Of a DNA stretch of 64,000 nucleotides, positions 1 through 11,400 are shown one piece after another. The DNA lies in contig NHNW01000076.1 of assembly GCA_002786025.1 (NCBI GenBank), forward strand, positions 108,097-172,096. Reading direction: 5' to 3'. A program made the position numbers and the translations under genes. The notes under the pieces are model-generated. The model had not been told where the DNA came from, did no database searches, and worked only from the letters and a program-made list of their open reading frames with translations. Within the stretch, counting starts at the first letter, position 1. Every line of letters begins with the position of its first letter. This DNA comes from Zasmidium citrigriseum (lineage: Eukaryota; Ascomycota; Dothideomycetes; Mycosphaerellales; Mycosphaerellaceae).

Positions 1-257
1 AAGCCTTGGGACTCAAGATGAAGCTCTGGAATGGTCTTCCGGTGCCTGATGTTGATTAGGGAGGTCAGTAAGTAGGCAGCAATCCTTGCTGTGGACACAG
101 ATTTCTCTTCTACTGATATGGAGCATGGTAGGGAAGGAAGCATTTCAAGCTTCGAAGAATCTTCAGACTTTCGTGCAATTTCGTTCTCGTCATATCGTGA
201 CTTCGTAACGAGGGCCACTCATCCCCCTTGGGTATCATCAAAAGAAACACACCCTGA

Positions 258-1408
258 CTACGAGACCACAACCGGCCACCCGCTCGAGAAGTCCAACTTA
301 TTCCACCCGAAGAAGAAGTCATCATAAGCATACGACACACTGGGCCGCACGTAATGGTAGTAGACGACCGGCGTGCGCAAGTTCGGATCATACATGACGC
401 CCTGGCCACCAGGAGCATACGCATCATCATGGCTACCGAGAACCATCGTGCCGCCATTGCCAGTCAAGCAATCACGACCCTGCTGGTCGACGAAACCACC
501 AGAAGGGTTCGAAGAGCGGCACACCATGATGTGGTACTCTTCACCTTGCGGCGCGAGGGATTGGTTGGGGTTCTCGGCGTTGGTGGGCTCGTTGCAGCAG
601 TTTCCGGACGAGAAGAAGAGGTAGGTGTAGCCGTTCCAGTTAAACATGTAGGAGCCTTCCATAGACCCCGCGACAAGACCGGCGGGACGCGCGGTGGTAT
701 TCTGGGCGATGTGCGTTGCGGATGTGGAGGAGACGGCGAGAGGCGGGTTCTGCATGGGGACTTGGAAGATGTTCTGCCAGAAAGACCCGAAGTTGAGAAC
801 CGGTGCAGAACTTCCGGCTGGAAAGTAAAGATTCGCGTCGATTCTGTTGTACCGAGAGTCCTTTGCAATGCCGACGCTGCCATGATCGGTCCAGGAGCCG
901 GGATCCATGGTTTCGGAGGTGGCGACGCCGATGTCTGAGTTCATGGAGCCCATTTGTGAGACGGAGTAGTAGAGGTAGTAGAGGCCGTTGAAGAAGAAGA
1001 CGTCGGGAGCCTATTCACATGTTAGCCACGGATTTGATGGCCTGGGGTTCGGGAGGTTAGACTTACCCAGAGATCCTTGTTCCCTGGCAATTGGATGCTG
1101 GAGCCGTCTGGCATGGCTGCGCCTTTGTAGGTCCAGGGGCCGGAGAGGCTGGGAGCGGTTGCGGTGTTGATGCCATCTGTGAGGAAGTGTTAGTTCGTGT
1201 CGATGTCTTTTGTGGGAAGTTGCTCACCATTTGTAGCGAAGCGGTAGTAGGTCTTGGTGTCGGCGCGGTAGACGACACTAGGGTCATGAAGTCGGCCAGA
1301 GCAGTTTCCAGTGCACTCGCCAACTGCTGGATAGTCGCGCTTGTAAAGAGGCGAGGCGCTGCTGATGGCTAGCAAAGATAGCGCTGTGGGTAGTACGAAT
1401 AGCTTCAT
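258..1408 (-). CDS. Secreted GH43 endo-1,5-alpha-L-arabinanase
   Basis: Probable extracellular enzyme that cleaves alpha-1,5-arabinan in pectin side chains. Three exons on the minus strand (1408-1228, 1176-1067, 1010-258) give 347 aa; both introns have clean GT...AG ends (GTGAGC and GTAAGT donors). Residues 1-19 form a signal peptide, followed by a Lys-Arg pair at 23-24 that suits Kex2 processing. RLHDPS (catalytic-base Asp near residue 42), a WAPDV motif recreated exactly across the second intron, and EGSYM...NGYTYLFFSSG (general-acid Glu region) fit the five-blade propeller of GH43. The length matches fungal abnA-type enzymes (about 320-350 aa). The exact GH43 subfamily is inferred. The 5' leader carries a CTT/AAG triplet run just upstream of the start codon. 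Confidence 0.88.
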
Positions 1409-3069
1409 GATGAAGGCCTGCGAAGAAGAAGAAGAAGAAGTCGATCCAAGTGTATGACAATGGAAGAAGGTGTCTCAATGTCAGCACAACAGAAAGAAAG
1501 TGTTTCAGCAAAGAAATACTCGGAACAACGAGGCGGGTGAAGGGTGGTCTTATACCAGCCGTCTCAAGCCGAAGATCCGTGCCTATAGACAAGAGTGAAT
1601 AGAACAATAGAAGCGGCACGTGCATTGACTTTGCATCCACCTCGAGTCCTCGCGAGTTCCATAGTCAGACTCCAACGACATCATCCACTCGCATTGTTGT
1701 CGTTCACAAGAGATCGGCATAGCGCCCAGTGTATTAGTAGAACGACGTATGGCGGAGCAGGAGGGCGATGGATATGAGAGTTCAGGGTTGTCCGGCTGTG
1801 CACATGAAACACGCGACCCAAGGCGGGTAGCAACGCATCTGCCATTTGCTGGGCTGTCGCCGGGCTCTTCATGATTCACGGAGAATGACGCTCCACACGT
1901 GTCCGCACATGAGTGAAGTACTGCAGCCCACTCTTGCGGCGTCTTGTGTTCTCGTTGAGCATGCCGCCTCGCACAAGACCGCCTATCTGCTTGATGACGC
2001 TCCCGGAAGCTCACGTGGAACAGCGGTGCCCGATGGAGGCAGTCGAGATGCTTTGGCGGTCGACAGTCGGTGACGATGACATGTGTTGCTTGCGGTTTGG
2101 CGGGTCAGGAGGTCAACAATAGGCTGGTCGTGGTTTGTTGTACCGTCTGACGTTTCGCCCGCCAGCAGCAGAAGAAGGCTGTGGGGATCCACTTCCCGTT
2201 GCCAAGAAGCGCCGAGCGCGTGAGCCGTCGATCGCGCCTTCCGGCCTTCTGGTTGGCCTCCGACTTCACTTCACCTCAAGATCTTCACCCCAGAGTCAAC
2301 TTGCACGGCTCGGCAGAACGATGTAACGATGCCCCGCCAGATTGTCCACCTGACCAACTACTATATCGAGGGGCTCTCTACGATGCCTCGGCCATATTTG
2401 ATGATGAAATGATGATGGATTCGAAGCTGCAAAGTTCTGATGAGAAGACGAGGCTTGACCCATGGCTGTGCAAGAAAATCAGGATCAGACAATCCTTGAA
2501 GGAGTCGGAGGAATCGTCGCATCTGCAAGCAATTGGACGAGCGCGCAGATAGCCTTTATCTAATTGCAGCGCACTGCGTTTCAGCTCTCAGGAACAGGAA
2601 TGCGCTTCGCCATGGCCTGAAAAATGTCCGACCGCATCTCGTACTTCGATAACATTGCCAGAACGACCGACCTTGTCCGCGTTCTCCTCGACTTGACAGA
2701 AATGCAGCCCTGGATGCGATAAACGGCCGTCAACGTGTCGGTACCTGCTTGGCTGCATGCTGGATTGCATCATTGCCAGCTTCCTTCCCGCTGACGGCAG
2801 TTTTGCTGTGCGTTCATCAGCCCTATCAGGGTCGACGAACGGCTGGATTCGCACATGAAAGTGGATTCGCGAGGTGGAAAAGACGGGTTCTCGGGCTCTG
2901 GAACTGGGTAGACGAGCGTGGTCAGCAAGGAGCTATATGCGAGATGCAGGAGAAGAGCAGCGCGATGATGTCGTGTCGGATTGATGGCCCACTTCATCTA
3001 GGATGACCAGGAGGCTTGGGACCATGGGCTCGATGTCTTTCAACAGATCATCTCAATGCCCGGTCGTCA
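1409..3069. other. Intergenic region without a supported gene
   Basis: About 1.66 kb between the arabinanase start and the end of the HPD coiled-coil gene. The short open frames on both strands overlap each other, have arginine/serine-rich noise-like translations and show no family motif. It probably holds the arabinanase promoter. No tRNA, repeat or transposon feature was seen. Confidence 0.5.
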
Positions 3070-4023
3070 TCAACCCTTCTGGCCATCCTTCTCCTCCGCA
3101 AACATCGCATCAACCGCCATGAAAATCTCCTTCGCCATCCCCTGAAACTTTTCCCTCTTGTCTTCCCTGCAAGCACTGAATCGGTCCGGATGCCACTTCC
3201 TCCTCTCATCCTTCAGCGAAACAGTCCCCTTCAGCATCTCAAACACAGCTCGGATGTCGCACGAGCAGGCCTCAAGTGCTCTCGTGCTCTTGCTCGTGGC
3301 ACAGCTTTGGTTCTTGCATGTGCCAGTGATCGGCGGCGAAGGGAAGAACTTCAGCTCGGAGAAGTTGATCAGGACTGCGTCGGCGCGAGTCTTCCAAGCG
3401 TTGCAAGCCGCCAGGGTGAGGGTGGGTTTCTTGAGTTCTTGTTTCTTTTGCGGTGTCTTGCGGTTCTGCTCCTGTTGGCGATGCGCTCGTTTATGTGCTT
3501 CCTTCTGCTTTTGTTGTTCCTGCTCGCGCAGCCGCCTCTCACGAGCCTCCTCAAGCCTTGCGTATGCGCGTGCACGAGCTTCTGCTCTCTGCCGCTCTTG
3601 TGCTTCCTTCTGCTCTACACCCCATGAAAGAAAGCAGCGTTAGTCATAAGAACAAGAACCACACGACCCGACTGCACTTCTTTCTCCTACCATACCTCTC
3701 ATCGGCCACTCCTCGACCCTCTTCTCCGCCTCCTTGAGCGCATCCTGCGCTTGCGCGTCCTTCTTCACATACGCCTCGACCACGCTCTTCGAGGCCGCCA
3801 AAATCACTTCCGCTCTGTTCAGCGCCGCCTTCGCAGCCGTTGCGTCCAGGGCCATGAGCTGCTGGACCACTTGCTGGTACTCGACCTGGCGCTTTGCGTG
3901 ATTGATGTGTGCGGCTGCCCGCTCGGCTGCGATCGCCCTGGCACGGACTCGGGCGAGGCGGAGGGCCTCGACGAGGGCGTCCATATTGGAAGAGCGGTTG
4001 GCTTGATTTGGACGACTTCCCAA
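3070..4023 (-). CDS. Coiled-coil protein with C-terminal HPD motif
   Basis: Two exons (4023-3696 and 3614-3070; intron 3615-3695 with a GTATGG donor and TAG acceptor) encode about 290 aa. The N-terminal part is alanine-rich helix. The middle (after the intron) is a Glu/Gln/Arg/Lys coiled coil of about 70 residues. The C-terminal part has a short Cys-containing segment (CKNQSC...CSCD) and then RRKWHPDRFSAC. The HPD tripeptide followed by RF is shared with J-domains and with a fungal group that keeps only the helix II-HPD region, so a J-like cochaperone role is possible but unproven. The start at 4023 is chosen because the helical frame begins there. An overlapping frame opens further upstream at 4151 and could be a 5' exon, but I saw no convincing junction. 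Confidence 0.65.
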
Positions 4024-4253
4024 GGAATCTTGATCGACCGTGCCGTTGCGACTCGAGCTGGGCGGTCGAAGTCGAGGACAGGAGTCGGAGAGGGATTCAG
4101 CGGGTCTGCTTTAGGAGGTTGCCGGGCAACGGGAGCTATTCGGCGCGACATGTGAAAGTGTCCGTTTTAGGAAGCTGTGCGAGAAGGCATTCCACGCTCT
4201 TCGGCGTTTCTTTCACACCTGATAGCGACCTACCGACTAACACCTACATTCAC

Positions 4254-6426
4254 TCAGACCTTCCTCCGAACCAACCCCTTCAAAAAATCAAAACTATTCG
4301 AATCACTCTGCAACTCCACCCTCCTTCCCACGCCCCTCTCCACAACCTCCTCCGCAACAAGCAATCCCCAATCCGTCGTAATCCCCTTAATCCTCGCCTT
4401 AATACCGCCCTCATTCTCCAAGGTAACGACCTGATCACTATGCAGCCACATCCCGTAATACATTTTCTCGAACTGCTGATCGAAGCCCACGACGCAGAAG
4501 CGCGCGTATAAAGCCTCGAATTGCGTAAGGATGGAGGCGAGGAGTTTCTCGAGGGTTAGTGGCGGGAGGTTGTTGTGTTTGGATGCGAGACGGGAGAGGG
4601 AGGTTGTGGGTGTTGCGTCGGAGACGTTGAGACCTATGCCGAGGATGAGGGTATAATCGCCGCCGGAGTAGGAAGAATTGACGAGGATGCCGCCGATTTT
4701 GACGTATGAAGCTGGAGACTTGGGGTCTTTGTCTTTGCTTGGGTCGAGAGCGTAGACGTCGTTTGGCCATTTCAGGCGGATGGGGAGGTTTTCGTAACCC
4801 CGGTCGTAGGATTGGATTCCGAGGACGGTGGCCATGGCGGCGAGGTACTGGACGAAGACGACCGGGGCGGAGGAGGAGAGTGACAGGCTGTGCTTGAGGA
4901 CGGTGCTGAACATTAGACTTCCTGGTGGGGAGACCCAGGCGTTGGTGCCGCGGCCGCGGGCGGAGATCTGGGTTGTTGCTGTAGCGGTGGTGCCGATGGG
5001 GAGGTGGGAGAGCCAGGTTGGGTTCTTTTCGAGGAGGGTCTGAGTTGAGGTCATTACTTCGCCGTAGAGGATTACGCGACCGTAGTCACCCGCGAGGCCA
5101 GGGTGTTTGGTCTTGTAGTTGCGGAGGTTGGTGTAGAAGGCGCTGTGGTTAAAGTAAGGCGTTTCTTTGGGATCGGGGAGAGAATTCTTGTGGAGACAGA
5201 GTCGTGTGGTGGTGGCATCTTCAGAGTCGGGAGTGCTATCGGGGCTTGAATCAGCCTTCTTCTCGTCTCTCTCGACAGGCGCGGACTGGGGCTTGGTGGG
5301 CGTGGCCATAGCATCGATGAGTAGATCGGCCGCTTTCTTGACGGGTGTTGGCAGAGCATCTTTGAGGGCGCTCGTACTCCATCGATCATCGTCTTGCTCG
5401 AGCTTGAAGGTATCTTGCTCGCCTTTGATGATCTGCTGACCGCCCTCGTCGTTGATGATGCCAGCCTCCCGCCAGGAATGCAACAAGTCTTCAATCTCAT
5501 CGGGCTGTGAAGAAGACAGGTGTAAACGAGAGAGAGACGGTACCGCTTGATCCTCTTGGCTCACTTGGAGTCCAAGCTTGGTTAAGCACGCCTTCATGAA
5601 TTTTGTCCTCTTCTTGTCGTCTGCTAAGAGAGCATCGACTATCTTGCCGTAGTCTGGGTTCGAGGGTTCGCTGCGGTTGAGGTTCATGCCGGCGAATCTA
5701 CAAACATGTCAGCAAAGATGGCATTGACCAACTAAATATAGCTTCATACTCAGGATGCGGTCCAGTCAACAAGGCAGCTCCCTCTCCAACCTTGCGAAAG
5801 ATCACAGCAGCTTTTGCCTCGCCCGCCTCGACATTCAACTCCTCGCTGAAGCTCGCCAACACCTCAACGCCCCTCTCCTTCATCTTCTCAGCATCAACGA
5901 AAACTCCTCCACCGTTGTAATAGCTCTTGAAAAGCTCTGGCACATTCCCTCCAAGCAGTTCCTTATTGACCTTCAACTCGACAGCCTTCGCACCAGCCTC
6001 GCTCTGATATACAAAGCCCGGAAATGCCAGCCCTCTGCAGATACCGGGATAGAAGCCCAGCTCCCTATCGCCAATGACTTCCATCCCTTTCTTGCCGACT
6101 TCGAATTCGCATTTGCTGGATCCGTAGTAGCCGCCGGCACAGAGGCCGAGGTATTTGCCACCCATCTGAACGTATTGCTTGATGCGGCGGTTGCCGTCGC
6201 CGTTCAGAACTCGGCAGTAGCCTGAGTCTGCACCTCCTGGGAATACCAGTAGAGCACATGTTGCTGGCCAGGGCTCCTTGAGGAGTTGGTCGGGAGCAAT
6301 GGTCTGGACGGTATAGTTTGGTCCGAGTAGTCGGCGGAGCGACCATGTGGCATGTCTAACGGAAGATAGCGAGGCTCCTGGTCCAGAGTAGATGAGCACG
6401 TTGACTCTTTTGCTCGTCGACGACAT
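4254..6426 (-). CDS. BPL1: Biotin-protein ligase
   Basis: Attaches biotin to carboxylases (acetyl-CoA and pyruvate carboxylase) through biotinyl-AMP. Two exons (6426-5750, 5697-4254) around a 52-base intron give 706 aa, close to yeast Bpl1 (690 aa). Residues about 8-225 form the glutamine-amidotransferase-like BPL_N domain, with LGLCAGGYYG resembling a nucleophile elbow. A low-complexity Ser/Pro linker follows. The catalytic domain starts near residue 400 and carries GRGRGTNAW (around residue 475), LKWPNDVY and KIGGILVNS, the biotin/ATP-binding signature. The C-terminal domain is present. The gene starts only 99 bases from the divergent COA4-like gene, so the two probably share a promoter. 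Confidence 0.95.
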
Positions 6427-6525
6427 GGTGGCGAAAAGTCGTCACGTGTGGGGTTGGTGTATATTTCGGCTCCTCTTTTCGTCCTTCAGAGATCCATCAA
6501 GTATTTGATCATTCCCAGACTCGAG

Positions 6526-6953
6526 ATGTCGAATACAGAGAAAGACAAAGCCGGTGCCGGAGAGGCTGAGGGTGATGACGAGCCTGATGAATGGTGAGTC
6601 CAAGGCTCGGATCAGGTTCGGATTTCTGGGTTGACAACGATAGGGACAAGCGGATCTTCAGCACAGGCTGTGCAGGTGCGTCGATGAGAGAGCCCCGAAA
6701 GTGCGGAAGTGCTGATAGTCTTCTAGACGAGAATGCGACTTTGAATGACTGTTTTCGAGACAAGAAGGACTGGAGAGCTTGCAAAGACGAGGTAAGAGTT
6801 CGGTCGAGGGAGCCACCTACGAGAGCGCTCAGCATGAATCCATCATAAGGGATTGGAAAATGGGGTCTAACAGCTCGATTACAGATGGAAGCCTTCAAGC
6901 AATGTTGGAAGCGGCAAGGCAATGACCAGAGGACAGACTCGAAGGATGTCTGA
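6526..6953 (+). CDS. COA4: COA4-like twin-CX9C mitochondrial protein
   Basis: A small four-exon gene hidden by its introns: 6526-6593, 6644-6675, 6727-6791, 6885-6953, giving 77 aa. All three introns have GT...AG borders (GTGAGT, GTGCGT, GTAAGA) and phases that join without error. The product has an acidic N-terminus (EGDDEPDEW), then DKRIFSTGC and four cysteines spaced C-x9-C, x9, C-x9-C within a helix-rich segment ending WKRQGNDQR. This is the CHCH fold imported by the Mia40 pathway. The W-D-K-R...GC...DCF.DK.DWR.CK pattern is that of COA4/CMC3, a cytochrome c oxidase assembly factor of the intermembrane space. It is divergent from BPL1. Confidence 0.88.
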
Positions 6954-7218
6954 TGCCCGGATGGGACTGTACAGTAGAAGGCGTTGAAATGGCCGCAACT
7001 GGAATTTTTTCTCCTCTCAACACGGCATTGAGATTCCTTAAATCAGGCCTCAGACTCCTCAAAAGAGTATGTACAAGTGTAGACATCGAATACAAAAGTG
7101 CAGGACTCGAAGATTCACATGCTCCTCTTCCCCCTCGGCAACGCCCGCGCAGCTCGCATCCCAGCTTCGACCTCACGTTTCATCCACCTTCATAGCTCGC
7201 AGCAAAACACCCCCGACA

Positions 7219-8162
7219 ATGCCATCTCCCGCCTCACGAAGAGCCCTCACCGGCCTCGTCAGCTCCCTCCGCACCAGCTCCCGCCGCCAGCAAAGAACCT
7301 TCACCACCCTCCCAGCACGATGGCAACAAACCCCCTCCCCAGCCGCCGCCCAAGCAGTCGCCCACGACCTCTCCCCCTCGGACGAATCCCAACCCATCCG
7401 CTCCCTAACCGAAGGCCTCGATGACCCACCTCCAGTCCTCAGCGAAGACGAAAAACAAGTCGACTGGACCCGTTCCTTCCACGGCCTCTCCTCCTCCCCC
7501 TTCACGCCCGAACAAGCCGAGATCCTGCAGCAGAGACTAGAATACGATGACATCGAGATCAAACCCGATGGGATTGTGTACTTGCCGGAGATCAAGTATA
7601 GGAGGATATTGAATCGGGCGTTTGGGCCGGGGGGTTGGGGGCTTGCGCCGAGGGGGGAGACGATTGTTACAGGAAAGGTAGTCACGAGGGAGTATGGGCT
7701 TGTTTGTGGGGGACGGTAAGCCCCTCCCATCACCCTCCCATGCCAAACCCTCATCTCTAACACGACTGTTATAGCCTCGTCTCAATAGCCCGCGGCGAAC
7801 AAACCTACTTCGACCCGGACGGCATCCCCACCGCAACCGAAGGCTGCAAATCCAACGCCCTGATGCGGTGCTGCAAAGACCTAGGCATCGCCTCCGAACT
7901 CTGGGATCCAAGGTTTATCAAGAAATTTGTTGCGGAGATGGGGCGGGAGACGATGGTGGAGCATGTGGTTAGTAAGAAGAAGAGGAAGCATTGGATGCGG
8001 AAGGATGATGAGGTGCGATATCCGTTCAAGGATATTGGGATGCCGGGGGCGAGTGCTGGGAGTGGGAATGGGGTTGCGGCGAAGGCGGGGCAGGCGTATA
8101 GGAGTTATGGAGCGAAGAGTGCTGCGGCTGGGAGTGGGAGTGCGGCGACGGAGAAGAAGTAA
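7219..8162 (+). CDS. MGM101: Mitochondrial genome maintenance protein MGM101
   Basis: Rad52-like single-strand annealing protein of mitochondrial nucleoids, needed for mtDNA recombination and repair. Exons 7219-7715 and 7775-8162 (59-base intron, GTAAGC donor) encode 294 aa. The first 60 or so residues are Arg/Ser-rich and lack acidic residues, as expected of a mitochondrial presequence. The conserved core reads [19 protein letters not shown]...FGPGGWGL, then [18 protein letters not shown] spliced exactly, and then [21 protein letters not shown] and [12 protein letters not shown] Gly/Ala/Ser tail ends the protein. Upstream in-frame ATGs exist (from 7069), but the presequence is best placed from 7219. 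Confidence 0.93.
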
Positions 8163-8451
8163 GAGAAGGGAGATGTGCACGCATTGAAGCCAGAGATGTG
8201 GCGATGACGATTCAGACTCCGGAAAGCTGGAGATGTACAGCATAGACCACGAACCTACCTTTCAACTCTGTACAAAACCCAAATACCCCAATGAAAAGAA
8301 GATGCAACAGCACCAGTTCAAAGGCACACAAGTCCATCTCAATCAATTTCAATGCCATTGGGTACAGGGTATCTCAAAACATCACTCTAATCAATCTAAT
8401 CCGATAGTTGCGAAATCGCAAAGACCTGCGTGAAAACTCATCCCCTCTCCT
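8163..8451. other. Convergent 3' region
   Basis: Short spacer between the convergent MGM101 and ROG1-like genes. It contains A/C-rich 3'-UTR-like sequence; no independent feature was seen. Confidence 0.4.
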
Positions 8452-11400
8452 CTAATCAGGCGGCGTACTAGCCCCAGCACTCCCCTTACTCGCCGGCCTC
8501 TTGACCTTGGGACTAACCTGCTCCTCCACACTCTTCCTCAATCCCATATCCGCCACCGTACTCCCCGGACTCTGCGGTGCTTTCAAAGGTTCCGGCTCCT
8601 CGACAAGTTGGTTTGACACGACAGGCGTCTCAACATCTTCGGCATCGAAGGTCGGTTTTGTGGATTTCTTTGATGGAGTGCTGGCTTTGACTTCGCGGAC
8701 GCTCTTGGGCGAGCGAGGGGATGTTGGTGCGAGACCGCGGTGGCCGTCGGTGTACGACATCGTTGGCGAGATGGGTGTTGAGGGTGCGGAGCCGTTACTA
8801 TGTGAAGACGTAGGGCGGTGGTAGGCTGTTTCCGGTTTCTTGGGCGGAGCAGGGTTCGGGTTGATCAACCTCGCCACGAGGTTTCGTTCGTCGACGGCAT
8901 CACTGTCCTCTCCATCCGAGCCTTCAAAGTACGAGTCATCCCACACGGCGCTCTCCTGTCGAGTAAGCTGACTCTTGCGAGAACTGTAAGATCCCTCTGC
9001 GCCTTCCCTAGAGACGGTCAGGTCTTTCAGTTCGTCGCGTGCTTCTCGGGTTTCGCTTTGAGTGCGTGGTTGGATTTGCTTGTCGGTTTGAGCCTCCACT
9101 TGCTCTCCTGTTTCCGGATCGATGGGCGCGTCCATTGGCTTGGCTCGTTCCCTAGCTGGCTCATCTTCGTCTCGTGTCCTGGCGGCGTGCGTGTCTGCGA
9201 AGTGGGTGTCGCAGAGGTGCTTGACGACCGGCCAGCCGTAAGCGTTGGCAAACATACGTCGAACGACCATGTTGTTATGGGCATCTGGCTCCAGACGGAC
9301 GAGGACTTTGCGCCAGCTGAGATCACGATGGTAGGCTCTTGCAATCTTCTCTTCGACTTTCATGCCGCCCGACTCGGTTGAAGAAGCAGTATCTGTGCTT
9401 TTGATAGAAGCACCAGATGTGCTGGACTTCTGGCTCACTTTGGAGGTACTCTCGTTCGAGCCAAAAGCCATCAGTCTCGTGCCACTTCGCTTGACTGGAG
9501 GAGGCGGAATGTCTTCAGGGTGGTAGACACGGTCATGAAAAATGGTCCGAGATCTTGTGCTTGGGTCTGTGATCCACTGCCTACTAGGCAGCGGAGGATG
9601 CAAGATATCGCCGGCAGATTCGAAGATTGACGTCTTGGGAGGTGCTTGCAGCTCGCCGTTTGCTGAGCCAGTGAGACTATCACCTCTTGAAGCCGCAGGT
9701 CGCTTTTGAATCTGGCCAGTATGCAAGTGGTGCATATGCGGCCGCATCGTTGGGTTTTGATAGGTGCCTTCATCATTATCCTCGGTCACATTCTCACTGC
9801 TCTCGTCGTCGCCGTGGTACACTGTCTGGGCTCGACGCAAAGCCTTGGTGGTCTTCTTGGACGTCGGAGGTGGCGTCTTCACCTTCTCGGCAGCACGGAA
9901 AAAGTTAAAGAAGCTGTTCCACATTCCGGTGTTCTGGGCGCTCTGCCCTTGGTTACCCTGCTTGGTCGTCGAAGGTGGACTGCTGCTGCTTTGCCGAGAC
10001 TGCGTGTCAGTTGGCTCCTCTTCGTAGCTGATGCGGTTGGTCTGTCGCTTGTTGTCCTCGGCGGTCTCATCTTCTGCAGGTTGTGGTACCGCGTCACCGT
10101 CTCCGTGACGCACATGCTCATTCTGTTCGTCTTCCGAGTCCAATGCCTGCTCCGCTCGCACGTTTGGAGGAAGCTGGGAAGCATTGGCGCCAGTCAACTC
10201 AGCCCACCCCCATTCAGCGACCGTACCGATCAGCCCGTTCTCTCGGCGAGCTTTGTCGACTTTGCCTAGACCTCGCCAGTCAAGGAACAAAAGACAGCTC
10301 GTACGCAAAGGTACGATCCCATCGTTGACCACATTTGAGTAGACCGTTCGGTTACGGAACATCTTCAGAACTTGGTGTGCTGGCCCAGTTGGCAGGATTC
10401 GTAGAAGAGGTTTAGCAGTGGGGTCCTCTTGCTTCTTGTTAGGATCTTCTTTCTGGCTTCCATTGCCAAAGTTCATCATCGCATTCCATCCCTTGCTCGC
10501 TATTGTAGGAGGCCGCCAGGTGAGTCCAAGATCTTGTCCAGTTCGACCGACCAGTCCAAAGTCCAGTGCGAACTTCACGTACATAGGGTTCTCGTTGCTC
10601 AGGCCAAGCATAGGCGATGCCATGCAGATGAAGTTGACAGGCTTGATTTGTTGGAAGAAGGTCGGGCTGTGCTTGTGAATATAGGCAACGGCGTATGTCT
10701 GGATCAGGCCACCCAAGCTGTGTCCAACAAATGAGATGCTCGTGAACTTGTAGGGCAGGTCCTCGGCCTTCTTGGCCTGGTTCGGCGTGTGTATGCTGCT
10801 TCCCTCATGCGAAGGCATGCCATCTCGCTTGGCTTTGTTGTCAGCACTTGCAAATGTGTCCGTGAACTTGCGAGTAAAGTTCTTCTTGATCGGCAGGAAT
10901 GGCTGGTCCGGATAAGTGAAGCGCAGGATGTACTTAGCAAGCCGTTTGCCCAGATATTGGATCCCGTTCTCAGTCTTGACTGCGTTTCCTGGAAAACCTC
11001 TGACAACAGTCTCCTCCTCGTCGTCATCATCGTCTTCTGGCGGGGCATCATTGTCACGCTCTTCCTGACCACCAGACAACGGTGCTGTAGCAGTCTGGTC
11101 CTGACTGTTTGACAATTCCTCGTTGAGCTGTTTCGAAGGTCCATCCGATTGAAAGTCCTGGGTCTCGGTCTTTTGCGATTGCTTATAACCCTGCTTCCTT
11201 TTCTTAGCATCTTCTCTAGCCTGAGCAACAGTAGCATCAATGCTCTCCTTCAAAAATAGCATGTCTGCGCCAATGTTGCTGTGGAGACCATGTGTGACGA
11301 TGACCAGATGAACATTTCTCCTTTTACGATCTTTTTTAGGCTTCGACTCCTCCTCCTGCCGCTCGGTGTTCATTGACTTCCTGCTCTTCTTGTCGTCCTC

